Shown here piece after piece: positions 1-8,320 of a stretch of 44,640 bases of DNA. Below the pieces are notes generated by a model. The model was not told the origin of the DNA, ran no database searches, and saw nothing but the letters and a program-made list of their open reading frames with translations. The stretch comes from Peptostreptococcaceae bacterium (lineage in GTDB: Bacteria > Bacillota > Clostridia > Peptostreptococcales > Acidaminobacteraceae). The stretch spans positions 1 through 44,640 of the forward strand of contig JAMOQG010000082.1 of NCBI GenBank assembly GCA_027064135.1, read 5' to 3'. Every line of letters begins with the position of its first letter. The first letter of the stretch is position 1. A program made the translations under genes and the position numbers.

Positions 1-277
1 TTAAATCAGGAGAATCTTTAAGTATGGCTAACAGAGTTGAATCTTTCGAAATAGAACGAAAATTTTTATAAATAAAAAACATAAACATTGATTCAAGAGA
101 ATAAGTTCTATCACGACCCATTGTTTTATAATAAAGATTATAAAATGAGTCAGGAATAATATCAGTAAAAGAGATAAAATCTTTGAATAATTCAAAATAA
201 TTACTTGAATTATCAGTAAGGAAATTACGAGTTTCTTTATTGATATCAAAAAAAGAAAGTTGATAAAAGTTTGACAT
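1..277 (-). CDS. Transposase, N-terminal part (runs off left edge)
   Basis: An open frame starts at the ATG at 277 and stays open for 92 codons to the window edge. It is preceded by a strong ribosome binding site (AAAGGAGA on the minus strand, about 280-288). The protein begins MSNFYQLSFFDINKE and contains GRDRTYSLESM, a start I associate with DDE transposases of the IS1182/IS5-like type common in Clostridia. The catalytic domain would lie outside the window, so the family is a recognition from the N-terminus only. The element's end must lie between about 290 and the yqhQ leader at 420, but no terminal repeat can be assigned without the other end. The gene points away from yqhQ and so does not interrupt that operon's coding sequence. 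Confidence 0.65.
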   Translation of the reverse strand, partial: MSNFYQLSFFDINKETRNFLTDNSSNYFELFKDFISFTDIIPDSFYNLYYKTMGRDRTYSLESMFMFFIYKNFRSISKDSTLLAILKDSPDL

Positions 278-436
278 AGTTTTCTCCTTTCATGGGAATT
301 TGTTTGTTATTTGTTGATATATAGATACCCATATTGGAGGAAACTATTCAAAATAAATGAAAGAAAGTTACTGATTGCAATAGGTTGTATAGTTTTGCAA
401 TTAGCTATTAGTTTTAGATAACTAAGGAGGTTATAT

Positions 437-1342
437 ATGAGTGAGAAAATTTCAGTAGGTGGACAGGCGCTTATTGAAGGAATTATGATGAGGGCTGGAG
501 AAAAAGTTTCAATTGTTGTCAGAAAAAATAATGGCGAATTTGCTTATCAGGATAAAATTATGAAATCAAATAAAATCATTTCTAAAATTCCGATTTTAAG
601 AGGAATTGCTGTTTTAATAGCTTCAATGGCAGTAGGTATGAAAGCTTTATCGTTTTCAGCAGAGTATTTTGCTGAAGGTGATGAAAATTATGAAATGGGT
701 AAATTTGACAAGTGGGTATATGATAAATTTGGTGATAAAGCTGAAAATATTATAGTTGCATTTTCAATGGTGATGGCGCTTGTACTTGCAACATTGTTAT
801 TTGGAATTGCACCAACATTTATTATTAATTTTTTAAAATCAATAACTGATAATGTTATGATTTTAAGTGCTTTAGAGGGTATCATGAAAATTGTTATATT
901 TGTAACTTACTTGACTGTTATATCAAGAATGAAAGACATTAAACGGGTATTTGAATATCATGGTGCTGAACATAAATCAATATATACTTACGAAAGCGGG
1001 GAAGAATTAACTGTTGAAAACGCACGAAAGCATAAAAGATTGCATCCGCGTTGTGGAACAAATTTTTTAACAATTGTTTTAATGATAAGTATTATTATAT
1101 ATTCATTTATTTCATGGGAATCTATTTTAGTGAGAGTGGTGTATAAAATAATTTTATTACCTTTAGTTGCTGGATTTTCATATGAAATAATTAAAATTGC
1201 TGGGAAAACTGATAATATTATTTTTAGAATAATATCTTATCCAGGAATGATGATGCAAAAAATTACAACAAGTGAGCCTGATGATGAGCAATTAGAAGTA
1301 GCGTTAGAAGCATTAAAAAGAGCAATAAGTAATGAAAATTAA
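437..1342 (+). CDS. yqhQ: DUF1385 family membrane protein YqhQ
   Basis: A 301-residue integral membrane protein of the DUF1385 (YqhQ) family; its biochemical role is not established. Visible family signatures are GGQALIEG at residues 8-15, EYHGAEHK at 173-180 and HPRCGT at 203-208. The conserved His, Glu and Cys residues have led to suggestions of a metal-binding enzyme, which I cannot confirm. Hydrophobic stretches lie around residues 55-80, 105-130, 145-165 and 208-250. The ATG follows an AAGGAGG site at 423-429. Its stop overlaps the prmC start by 11 bases, suggesting translational coupling. yqhQ-prmC-prfA is a conserved order in Clostridia, where it usually follows rho and rpmE. Confidence 0.85.
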   Translation: MSEKISVGGQALIEGIMMRAGEKVSIVVRKNNGEFAYQDKIMKSNKIISKIPILRGIAVLIASMAVGMKALSFSAEYFAEGDENYEMGKFDKWVYDKFGDKAENIIVAFSMVMALVLATLLFGIAPTFIINFLKSITDNVMILSALEGIMKIVIFVTYLTVISRMKDIKRVFEYHGAEHKSIYTYESGEELTVENARKHKRLHPRCGTNFLTIVLMISIIIYSFISWESILVRVVYKIILLPLVAGFSYEIIKIAGKTDNIIFRIISYPGMMMQKITTSEPDDEQLEVALEALKRAISNEN

Positions 1343-2177
1343 ACAAATGCTTGAATTTGGGATGAAAGAGCTGGAATCTTTCTCTGATAATCCACGTAAT
1401 GAAATTGAAATTTTAATTTTAGAATATACAAATTTTAAAAGAATTGATTTGATAGTAAATGTTGAAAAAGAAATAAATGATGAAATAAGTGATATAATAA
1501 TTAAAAAAATAAATATTAGGAAAAGTGGAATGCCAATTCAATATATTGTTGAAAATCAGGAATTTATGGGTTTGAAATTTAAAGTGAATAAAAATGTATT
1601 AATTCCAAGACAGGATACAGAGATTTTAATTGATAAAATACTGGCAATGTATTTTAAGAAGGAAAATTTAAGAGTATTAGATATCGGAACAGGAAGTGGG
1701 GCTATAGCAATAAGCCTTGCGAAACACTTAAAAAACAGTGAAATAGTTTCAGTTGATATTTCAGCAAAAGCTTTGGAAATTGCTGAAGAGAATGCTTTGT
1801 TAAACGGTGTTTTAGATCAAATCAAATTTATTAAAAGTGATTTGTTTGAGAACTTAACAGATGAAGGAAAGTTTGATATAATAGTTTCAAATCCGCCATA
1901 TATTAAAAGTGAAGATATTGAAAAATTACAAGTTGAAATAAAAAGGCATGAGCCTAATTTAGCGTTAGATGGTGGAGAAGATGGCCTTGATTTTTACAAA
2001 AGAATTTCAAAGGAAGCTATAAAATATTTAATTGATAATGGATTATTAGCATATGAAATTGGATTTGATCAAGGCGAAGATATTAAGAAGATGCTTTTAA
2101 ATGATTTTTATAATATTGAAATCATAAAGGATTTTCAAAATTTAGACAGAGTTGTAATAGGAATAAAAAATAGTTGA
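1332..2177 (+). CDS. prmC: Peptide chain release factor N5-glutamine methyltransferase
   Basis: PrmC (HemK) uses S-adenosylmethionine to methylate the glutamine of the GGQ motif in release factors, improving termination. The protein is 281 residues, normal for the family. An N-terminal helical domain (about 1-85) is followed by a Rossmann methyltransferase fold, with the SAM-binding motif DIGTGSG at 117-123 and the catalytic NPPY at 187-190 that contacts the glutamine side chain. The ATG at 1332 lies inside the end of yqhQ. Its substrate RF1 is encoded 12 bases downstream, a common and functionally sensible pairing. Confidence 0.95.
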   Translation: MKIKQMLEFGMKELESFSDNPRNEIEILILEYTNFKRIDLIVNVEKEINDEISDIIIKKINIRKSGMPIQYIVENQEFMGLKFKVNKNVLIPRQDTEILIDKILAMYFKKENLRVLDIGTGSGAIAISLAKHLKNSEIVSVDISAKALEIAEENALLNGVLDQIKFIKSDLFENLTDEGKFDIIVSNPPYIKSEDIEKLQVEIKRHEPNLALDGGEDGLDFYKRISKEAIKYLIDNGLLAYEIGFDQGEDIKKMLLNDFYNIEIIKDFQNLDRVVIGIKNS

Positions 2178-2189
2178 AAGAGGTGTACA

Positions 2190-3260
2190 GTGTTTGATAA
2201 ATTAGATTTTATTGAGAAGCAATATCAGGAGCTGAATTTTAAAATTTCGGATCCAAAAATAATTGCAAATCAAACTAAATTTCAGAAGTATATTAAGGAT
2301 CATTCTGAAATACGACCAATTGTTGAAAAGTATAGAGAATATAAAGAGTTGAAAAATGCAATAGAAGAAGCAAAAGAAATATTAAGTGAGAGTAAAGATA
2401 AAGAGTTTAAAGAACTAGCAAAAATGGAATTGGATGAAAGTTTGGAGCAAATTGCGATAGTTGAACAAGATTTAAAAATACTTTTATTACCAAAAGATCC
2501 GAATGATGATAAAAATGTAATAATGGAAGTAAGAGCTGGAGCAGGCGGAGATGAAGCTGGTCTTTTTGCTGCTGAAATCTTAAAAATGTATATTAGCTAT
2601 GCTGAAAAAGTAGGTTGGAAAGTTGAGATGTTAAATACTCGTATTTCTGGAGTGGGTGGAATTAAGGAAGCTTCTGTTATGATAGAAGGAAAAGGTGCGT
2701 ATTCAAGATTAAAATTTGAAAGCGGAACTCATAGAGTGCAACGAGTACCTGATACTGAATCAAGTGGTAGAATTCATACTTCAACAGCAACTGTTGCTAT
2801 TTTACCAGAAGTTGATGATGTTGAGATTGAAATAAAACAAAATGATATTCGTGTTGATGTTTTTAGATCTTCTGGAAATGGTGGACAAAGTGTAAATACT
2901 ACTGATTCTGCTGTAAGGATTACTCATAATCCGTCGGGTCTTGTTGTATCTTGTCAAGATGGTAAATCTCAAATTAAAAATAAAGAACAAGCAATGAGAG
3001 TTTTAAAAGCAAGATTATATGAAAAAGAATTAAGTGAACAAAATAAAGAAATTGAAGCTGAAAGAAGAAGTCAAGTTGGTTCTGGTGATAGAAGTGCTAA
3101 AATTAGAACTTATAATTTTCCACAAGGTAGAATTACTGATCATAGAGTACCGATAACATTTCATAGATTAGAAGCTTTTATGAGTGGAGAAATCGATGAA
3201 ATGCTTGATATAGTTGCAACGCATTTTCAAGCTGAAACTTTAAAAAAATTAAGTAAATAA
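2190..3260 (+). CDS. prfA: Peptide chain release factor 1
   Basis: RF1 reads UAA and UAG on the ribosome and triggers peptide release. The protein has 356 residues. The N-terminal helical domain spans about 1-105. The codon-recognition PxT motif is PDT at 187-189, which marks RF1 rather than RF2. GGQ is at 231-233, the target of the upstream PrmC, in the context [16 protein letters not shown]. The start is GTG at 2190, behind GAAAGAGG at about 2177-2184. It follows prmC by 12 bases and is the third gene of the operon. No clear terminator follows; a 56-base AT-rich gap with a possible -10 (TATAAT at 3292-3297) separates it from the antiporter gene. Confidence 0.96.
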   Translation: MFDKLDFIEKQYQELNFKISDPKIIANQTKFQKYIKDHSEIRPIVEKYREYKELKNAIEEAKEILSESKDKEFKELAKMELDESLEQIAIVEQDLKILLLPKDPNDDKNVIMEVRAGAGGDEAGLFAAEILKMYISYAEKVGWKVEMLNTRISGVGGIKEASVMIEGKGAYSRLKFESGTHRVQRVPDTESSGRIHTSTATVAILPEVDDVEIEIKQNDIRVDVFRSSGNGGQSVNTTDSAVRITHNPSGLVVSCQDGKSQIKNKEQAMRVLKARLYEKELSEQNKEIEAERRSQVGSGDRSAKIRTYNFPQGRITDHRVPITFHRLEAFMSGEIDEMLDIVATHFQAETLKKLSK

Positions 3261-3349
3261 AAAATATTTTTATTATATGAAGAGTGTTTTTTATAATGAA
3301 ATGTTATTAATAATATATGATACGAAATGTTAATGAAAGGAAGTCTTGT

Positions 3350-4489
3350 ATGAATAGTGAATTAGCTTATATTTTAAATATTGCAATAATTTTATTTGCA
3401 GCAAATATCGGAGGAATGATTTCTAAAAAATTTAATCAGCCTGAAGTTCTTGGGCAAATAATAGCAGGGATTATACTCGGTGCAGGATTGATGGCTAAAA
3501 CTGAAATTGTTGCAGACATCGGACAAATTGGTGTAATATTTTTAATGTTTATCGCAGGACTTGAAACTGATATTGATGAATTAAAAGAATCCGGAAAATC
3601 ATCATCACTAATTGCTCTTTTTGGTGTTGTTGTGCCTGGAGTTTTTGTAAGTATTACAGCCTATTTACTTACGAATAATTTTGAAGCAAGTGTATTTATG
3701 GGGATTATTGCAACTGCAACTAGTGTAAGTATATCTGTTCAAACATTAAAAGAAATAAAGCGATTAAGAACTAAAGAAGGAGTTGCAATTCTAGGCGCAG
3801 CAATAATTGATGATGTTATTGGCGTAATTTTACTTACTTTATCAGTTAGTATTTTAAAACCTGGTGAGGGTACAAAAATAGAAATGGTAATTGTTAATAT
3901 AATAATATTCTTTGTAGGCGTTGTGGTGTTAGGAAAACTTTTGAGATATCTGTTGATTAAATTTGATGATATTTATAAATTGAACGAAAAAATTGTTTCA
4001 ATTGCATTAATTGTTTGCTTATCGATTGCCTTTTTATCTGAAGGATTTGGTATTGCTGCAATTACAGGAGCCTTTTTTTCTGGCGTTGTATTTTCGATGA
4101 CTAGTTATAAACATAAAATAACACATGAAATAAATATGATTGCTACATTATTTTTTATACCGGTTTTCTTTGTAGTAATTGGTATGGATGTTGATATAAA
4201 ACAGGCTGTATCAGCATTAGGAATTGGTTCAATAGTAATTTTAGTTGCTATACTCGGAAAAATCATAGGTTGTGGTTTTGGAGCAAAATTTTCTGGATTT
4301 AGTTCAAATCAAGCTTTGCAAATCGGAATCGGAATGGTTCCAAGAGCAGAGGTAGCATTAATCATTGCAAATTTAGGTTTGGATTTAGGAATAATTGATG
4401 AAGGAATGATGGCAATTGCAATTTTAATGGTTGTTGTAACTACTTTGTTAACGCCTTCAATGCTTAAATGGTCATTTGAAAGAGAGTAA
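3350..4489 (+). CDS. CPA2 family cation/proton antiporter
   Basis: A 379-residue polytopic membrane protein of the CPA2 family (Na+/H+ exchanger domain, related to NapA and KefB/C), exchanging Na+ or K+ for protons. Sequence cues are the N-terminal QPEVLGQIIAGIILG, the paired acids D154-D155 in AAIIDDVIG, and PRAEVALI near the C-terminus. The DD pair is typical of electrogenic Na+/H+ antiporters, whereas Kef-type K+ efflux proteins usually have QD. There is no RCK/TrkA-N domain. I chose the ATG at 3350 because AAAGGAAG lies 6 bases upstream; an in-frame ATG at 3317 lacks such a site. Na+ exchange fits the probable sodium-type ATP synthase downstream, but substrate is an inference. Confidence 0.85.
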   Translation: MNSELAYILNIAIILFAANIGGMISKKFNQPEVLGQIIAGIILGAGLMAKTEIVADIGQIGVIFLMFIAGLETDIDELKESGKSSSLIALFGVVVPGVFVSITAYLLTNNFEASVFMGIIATATSVSISVQTLKEIKRLRTKEGVAILGAAIIDDVIGVILLTLSVSILKPGEGTKIEMVIVNIIIFFVGVVVLGKLLRYLLIKFDDIYKLNEKIVSIALIVCLSIAFLSEGFGIAAITGAFFSGVVFSMTSYKHKITHEINMIATLFFIPVFFVVIGMDVDIKQAVSALGIGSIVILVAILGKIIGCGFGAKFSGFSSNQALQIGIGMVPRAEVALIIANLGLDLGIIDEGMMAIAILMVVVTTLLTPSMLKWSFERE

Positions 4490-4506
4490 AAAAATAAGGA
4501 GATTTT

Positions 4507-5553
4507 ATGGAAACAAAAATCATTAGAATAGATAAGGATAATTATTTTAATAAAATATTAAATTATCCAGCAAAAGTTTTAAATGAAGGTGGCTTGGTTG
4601 CATTTCCTACTGAAACAGTATATGGATTAGGAGCAAATGCGTTGGATGAAGACGCTTTGCTTAAAATTTTTGAAGCTAAGGGAAGACCGGCTGATAACCC
4701 TTTAATAGTACATATTGCAAATATAGATGAACTTGATGTGTTAGTTGAAGAATATGGACTACTTGAGAAAAAAGTTATTAGTAAATTTTGGCCAGGGCCG
4801 TTAACTATAATATTCAAGAAAAAAGATATTGTTCCCGACATTGTAACTGCTGGACTTGATACGGTTGCTATAAGAATGCCATCAAGTAAAATCGCAAGAA
4901 AATTAATTGAACTTGCAAATATACCACTTGCAGCTCCTAGTGCAAATCTTTCTGGTAAACCTTCACCTACGGTAGTAGATCATGTGATTGAAGATTTAAC
5001 TGGAAAAATAGAATGTATTATTGATGGTGGCAACTGTGAAGTGGGTTTAGAATCTACTGTTTTAGATTTGTCTGGTGAAATACCAACTGTTTTAAGACCT
5101 GGCGGAGTTACGTATGAAAAACTTTTAGAAGTAATTCCGAATGTTATTTTTGATGAAGCTTTAATAAATAAAGATATGACACCTAAATCACCGGGGATGA
5201 AATATGTCCATTATTCGCCTGAAGCAGAAGTTTATATTCTTGAATATGATGAATTAAATAGTCAAAAAATATTTGAAATTAATAGTTTGATAAAAGAAAA
5301 ATTTATTAATAAAAAAATCGGATTTATGGGAAGCAGGCAATTTGTTAATAAATTTAATAAAAACTTTACTATTTCCCTAGGAAATAAAGAAGATTTAAAT
5401 GAAATTGCATCTAATTTATTTAATGCTTTAAGAAAATTTGATGAACATGATGTGGAAGTTGTTATTTCTGAATCTTTCAAGAATGAAGGAATGGGAGTAG
5501 CGATTATGAATCGTCTTAATAAATCAGCAGGTTATAAAACAATTAAAATATAA
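4507..5553 (+). CDS. sua5: L-threonylcarbamoyladenylate synthase, Sua5 type
   Basis: Makes threonylcarbamoyl-AMP from threonine, bicarbonate and ATP, the first step of t6A formation at position 37 of ANN-decoding tRNAs. The 348-residue length shows the two-domain Sua5 form. The YrdC catalytic domain covers about 15-215, with the basic nucleotide-binding segment KGRPADNPLIVH starting at K58 and the conserved SANLSG. The linker motif SPGMKYVHYSP begins at S228, and the C-terminal Sua5 domain covers about 240-348. The ATG follows AAGGAGA at about 4496-4502 and lies 17 bases after the antiporter stop. Position between prfA and rpiB is conserved in Firmicutes. Confidence 0.94.
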   Translation: METKIIRIDKDNYFNKILNYPAKVLNEGGLVAFPTETVYGLGANALDEDALLKIFEAKGRPADNPLIVHIANIDELDVLVEEYGLLEKKVISKFWPGPLTIIFKKKDIVPDIVTAGLDTVAIRMPSSKIARKLIELANIPLAAPSANLSGKPSPTVVDHVIEDLTGKIECIIDGGNCEVGLESTVLDLSGEIPTVLRPGGVTYEKLLEVIPNVIFDEALINKDMTPKSPGMKYVHYSPEAEVYILEYDELNSQKIFEINSLIKEKFINKKIGFMGSRQFVNKFNKNFTISLGNKEDLNEIASNLFNALRKFDEHDVEVVISESFKNEGMGVAIMNRLNKSAGYKTIKI

Positions 5554-5580
5554 AATTGATAAAATTATGGAGGTGTTTTT

Positions 5581-6018
5581 TTGAAAATTGCAATTGGTTG
5601 TGATCATGGAGGGTTTGAGCTAAAACCGTATGTTGTTGAATATTTGATATCACGCGGTATTGAAGTGATGGACTTAGGTACTAATTCAAGTGAATCAGTT
5701 GATTATCCTGACTATGGGAGAGCCGTTGGAGAATCTGTGGCATCTGGAAAAGCTGATCTTGGAATTGTTATTTGCGGAACTGGAATAGGAATTTCATTGG
5801 CTGCTAATAAAGTTCGTGGCATTAGAGCGGCTGTTGTGAGTGATACATTTAGTGCAAAGATGGCAAGAGCTCATAATAATGCAAATGTATTGGCGTTTGG
5901 AGCAAGAGTTGTTGGAAAAGGTTTAGCTCTTGAACTTATTAGTGCATGGTTAGATGCTGAATTTGCAGGCGGAAGACATCAACGTAGAGTTGATAAAATT
6001 ATGGAAATTGAAAACTAA
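5581..6018 (+). CDS. rpiB: Ribose 5-phosphate isomerase B
   Basis: Interconverts ribose 5-phosphate and ribulose 5-phosphate in the pentose phosphate pathway and so supplies PRPP for the neighbouring upp. The 145-residue protein begins MKIAIGCDHGG, typical of the LacAB/RpiB family, and has the catalytic cysteine C65 in CGTGIGISLAANK. The tail GGRHQRRVDKI is also characteristic. The start codon is TTG at 5581, supported by GGAGGTG at about 5570-5576. The usual Bacillus neighbour ywlE (arginine phosphatase) is absent between sua5 and rpiB. LacA/B galactose isomerase activity is unlikely because only one gene is present and the context is housekeeping. Confidence 0.93.
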   Translation: MKIAIGCDHGGFELKPYVVEYLISRGIEVMDLGTNSSESVDYPDYGRAVGESVASGKADLGIVICGTGIGISLAANKVRGIRAAVVSDTFSAKMARAHNNANVLAFGARVVGKGLALELISAWLDAEFAGGRHQRRVDKIMEIEN

Positions 6019-6033
6019 TACGAAGGAGATTAT

Positions 6034-6663
6034 ATGAGAAATGTATATGAAATGAATCACCCATTAATTCAACATAAATTAACTCTTATTAGAGATAAGG
6101 ATACTGGAGCAAAACAATTCAGAGAATTAGTAAAAGAAATATCGACTTTGTTAGCGTACGAAGTTACTAGAGATTTCCCTCTTGAAGATGTTGAAGTTGA
6201 AACGCCGGTATGCGTTACAAAATCTAAAATTATTAAAGGAAAAAAAGTTGGAATTGTTCCGATTTTAAGAGCAGGACTTGGAATGGTTGATGGATTTTTA
6301 GATTTGATACCTGCTGCAAAAGTTGGACATGTTGGCCTTTATAGAGATCCGGAAACTTTAGAACCTGTTGAATATTATTGCAAAATGCCGCCAGATATTT
6401 CTGAAAGAGATTTAATTGTTGTTGATCCTATGCTTGCAACTGGTGGATCAGCAAGAGCTGCGATAAGATTTATTAAAGATAGAGGTGCAACAAATATTAA
6501 ATTCGTATGTTTAATAGGATGTCCTGAGGGTATAAAAGCGTTACATACTGAACATCCAGATGTAGATATATATATTGCTTCAATTGATGAAAAGCTTAAT
6601 GATCATGCTTACATTGTTCCGGGTCTAGGGGATGCTGGAGATAGATTGTTCGGTACTAAATAA
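6034..6663 (+). CDS. upp: Uracil phosphoribosyltransferase
   Basis: Salvages uracil with PRPP to give UMP. The protein has 209 residues, the normal size, and starts with [14 protein letters not shown], a hallmark of Upp. The PRPP-binding loop is [10 protein letters not shown] at 131-140, and the C-terminal [14 protein letters not shown] closes the uracil pocket. The ATG follows GAAGGAGA at 6022-6029, 15 bases after rpiB. It sits with rpiB and comEB in a pentose-phosphate/pyrimidine group whose order is conserved in Firmicutes. Confidence 0.97.
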   Translation: MRNVYEMNHPLIQHKLTLIRDKDTGAKQFRELVKEISTLLAYEVTRDFPLEDVEVETPVCVTKSKIIKGKKVGIVPILRAGLGMVDGFLDLIPAAKVGHVGLYRDPETLEPVEYYCKMPPDISERDLIVVDPMLATGGSARAAIRFIKDRGATNIKFVCLIGCPEGIKALHTEHPDVDIYIASIDEKLNDHAYIVPGLGDAGDRLFGTK

Positions 6664-6675
6664 GGGGATGAATAT

Positions 6676-7173
6676 ATGAATCGTCGTGAAAAGAGAAATT
6701 ATTATTTAGATATTGCTGAAACTGTACTTGAACGTGGAACATGTTTAAGAAGGAATTATGGAGCTATAATTGTAAGTAATGATGAGATTATATCTACGGG
6801 ATATACTGGAGCGCCGAGAGGAAGAAAAAATTGTATTGATTTAGGTGTTTGTTATCGTATTGAAAATAATATACCAAGTGGTGAAAGGTATGAAATGTGT
6901 AGATCGGTTCATGCTGAAGCAAATGCGATTATTTCTGCTAAAAGAGATGAAATGATAGACGCGGTTCTTTATTTAGTTGGAAAAGAGAAAAAAAACGGTG
7001 AATATGTAAAAAATGCAAATTCATGTACGATGTGCAAAAGATTAATAATTAATGCTGGAATAGATCAAGTAATAGTTAGAGATGACAAAGATAGATATAG
7101 AGTAATTGCTGTAGCAGATTGGGTGTATAATGATGACACACTCCCAAACGGATTAATTGAAAAAGTAGATTAA
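6676..7173 (+). CDS. comEB: dCMP deaminase (ComEB family)
   Basis: A zinc-dependent deaminase converting dCMP to dUMP for dTTP synthesis; the family is often labelled ComEB from its position in the Bacillus comE operon. The zinc-site residues are visible: H79-A80-E81, with E81 as proton shuttle, and C117-x2-C120 in CTMCKRLI. RGRKNCIDLGVC near 50-60 is typical of dCMP deaminases. The protein has 165 residues. The ATG at 6676 follows AAGGGGATG. It closes the operon and is followed by a terminator at 7183-7215. Confidence 0.92.
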   Translation: MNRREKRNYYLDIAETVLERGTCLRRNYGAIIVSNDEIISTGYTGAPRGRKNCIDLGVCYRIENNIPSGERYEMCRSVHAEANAIISAKRDEMIDAVLYLVGKEKKNGEYVKNANSCTMCKRLIINAGIDQVIVRDDKDRYRVIAVADWVYNDDTLPNGLIEKVD

Positions 7174-7182
7174 ATTAAAAAC

Positions 7183-7215
7183 CATAGTTTTTTTAAAAAA
7201 GCTATGCTTTTTTTG
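7183..7215 (+). terminator. Rho-independent terminator after comEB
   Basis: CATAG at 7183-7187 pairs with CTATG at 7202-7206. The stem is extended inward by a T run facing an A run and is followed by a C and seven T residues. It ends the operon that includes comEB. The stem is mostly A-T, so strength is uncertain. Confidence 0.7.
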
Positions 7216-7223
7216 TAATATAG

Positions 7224-7252
7224 TTGATTGATTGGCAAAATAAGAGTAAAAT
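7224..7252 (+). promoter_or_regulatory. Sigma-A type promoter for tagO
   Basis: TTGATT at 7224-7229 and TAAAAT at 7247-7252 are separated by exactly 17 bases. They lie directly downstream of the comEB terminator and about 30 bases before the tagO start, so this promoter probably begins a new transcript for tagO, wecB and the CoA-transferase genes. Confidence 0.6.
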
Positions 7253-7283
7253 GTTATAAGGATAAACAAATAGGAGTGAAAAA

Positions 7284-8312
7284 ATGATTAATTATTTAGA
7301 TAGAGTTTCAGGACCATTTTTTATAGCATTTATTCTTTGTTTACTTTTCACACCAATTTCTATGAAAATTGCTAAAAAGATTAATGCAATAGATTTACCC
7401 AAAGATGAAAGAAAAATTCATACAAAACCAATACCTAGACTTGGAGGTATTGCAATATTTTTTTCTGTTATGATTACAATGTTTTATTATACAAATTTTC
7501 CATTTAAAACTGTACTTGGAATTTCTTTAGGAGCTTTAGTAATTGTTATTACTGGAGTGCTAGATGATGTTTATAATTTACCAGCAAAAGTGAAGTTGTT
7601 TCTGCAAATAATTGCGGCAACAATTGCAGTTGCATTTGGTGTTAGAATTGAAATATTTACAAATTATTTTACGAATACAGAATATATTTATTTAGGAATT
7701 TTAGGTATTCCGGCTACAATTTTTTGGATAGTAGGTATTACGAATACAGTGAATTTAATTGATGGGTTGGATGGATTAGCGGCAGGAACTACAATAATTG
7801 CATCTTTTACATTAATGTATATTGCACTTATTAATGGTAGAATAGAAACAGCAATTTTATTAGCTATAATAGCAGGATCTTCGTTTGGATTTTTGCCGTA
7901 TAATTTTAATCCGGCAAAAGTTTTTATGGGTGATTCTGGTTCTTTGTTCCTAGGATATTTTCTTTCTGTTGTGTCCGTTTTAGGGGCTGTAAAAGGAGCT
8001 GCTGCAATTACTTATTTTTTACCTGTGTTAGTATTAGGACTTCCAATATTTGATACAACGTATGCAATTTTAAGAAGAATAATCAATAGAAGACCGATTA
8101 TGGAAGCTGATAAAGGCCATTTACATCATAAATTATTAGATATGGGTCTTAATCATAAAAGAGCTGTTTTAGTACTTTATTTAATTTCGATTTTATTGGG
8201 TCTTACAGCTGTATTTTATTCTGTAGATAAATATGCGGATTCATTAATATCAATGGGATTGGTATGTTTATTAGTTCTTATACCAATAAACCGGGCATCA
8301 AATGTTGAATAG
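7284..8312 (+). CDS. tagO: Undecaprenyl-phosphate N-acetylglucosaminyl 1-phosphate transferase
   Basis: A polytopic membrane enzyme of the MraY/WecA/TagO family. It transfers GlcNAc-1-phosphate from UDP-GlcNAc to undecaprenyl phosphate, starting teichoic acid or another wall glycopolymer. At 342 residues it shows the active-site signatures: D94-D95 in LDDVYNL, NLIDGLDG at 157-164, FMGDSGS with M215, and HLHH at 279-282. About ten hydrophobic segments alternate through the protein. The ATG follows TAGGAG. wecB, which acts on the same UDP-GlcNAc pool, follows after 8 bases. WecA rather than TagO is an equally valid name. Confidence 0.92.
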   Translation: MINYLDRVSGPFFIAFILCLLFTPISMKIAKKINAIDLPKDERKIHTKPIPRLGGIAIFFSVMITMFYYTNFPFKTVLGISLGALVIVITGVLDDVYNLPAKVKLFLQIIAATIAVAFGVRIEIFTNYFTNTEYIYLGILGIPATIFWIVGITNTVNLIDGLDGLAAGTTIIASFTLMYIALINGRIETAILLAIIAGSSFGFLPYNFNPAKVFMGDSGSLFLGYFLSVVSVLGAVKGAAAITYFLPVLVLGLPIFDTTYAILRRIINRRPIMEADKGHLHHKLLDMGLNHKRAVLVLYLISILLGLTAVFYSVDKYADSLISMGLVCLLVLIPINRASNVE

Positions 8313-8320
8313 GAGTTGTT

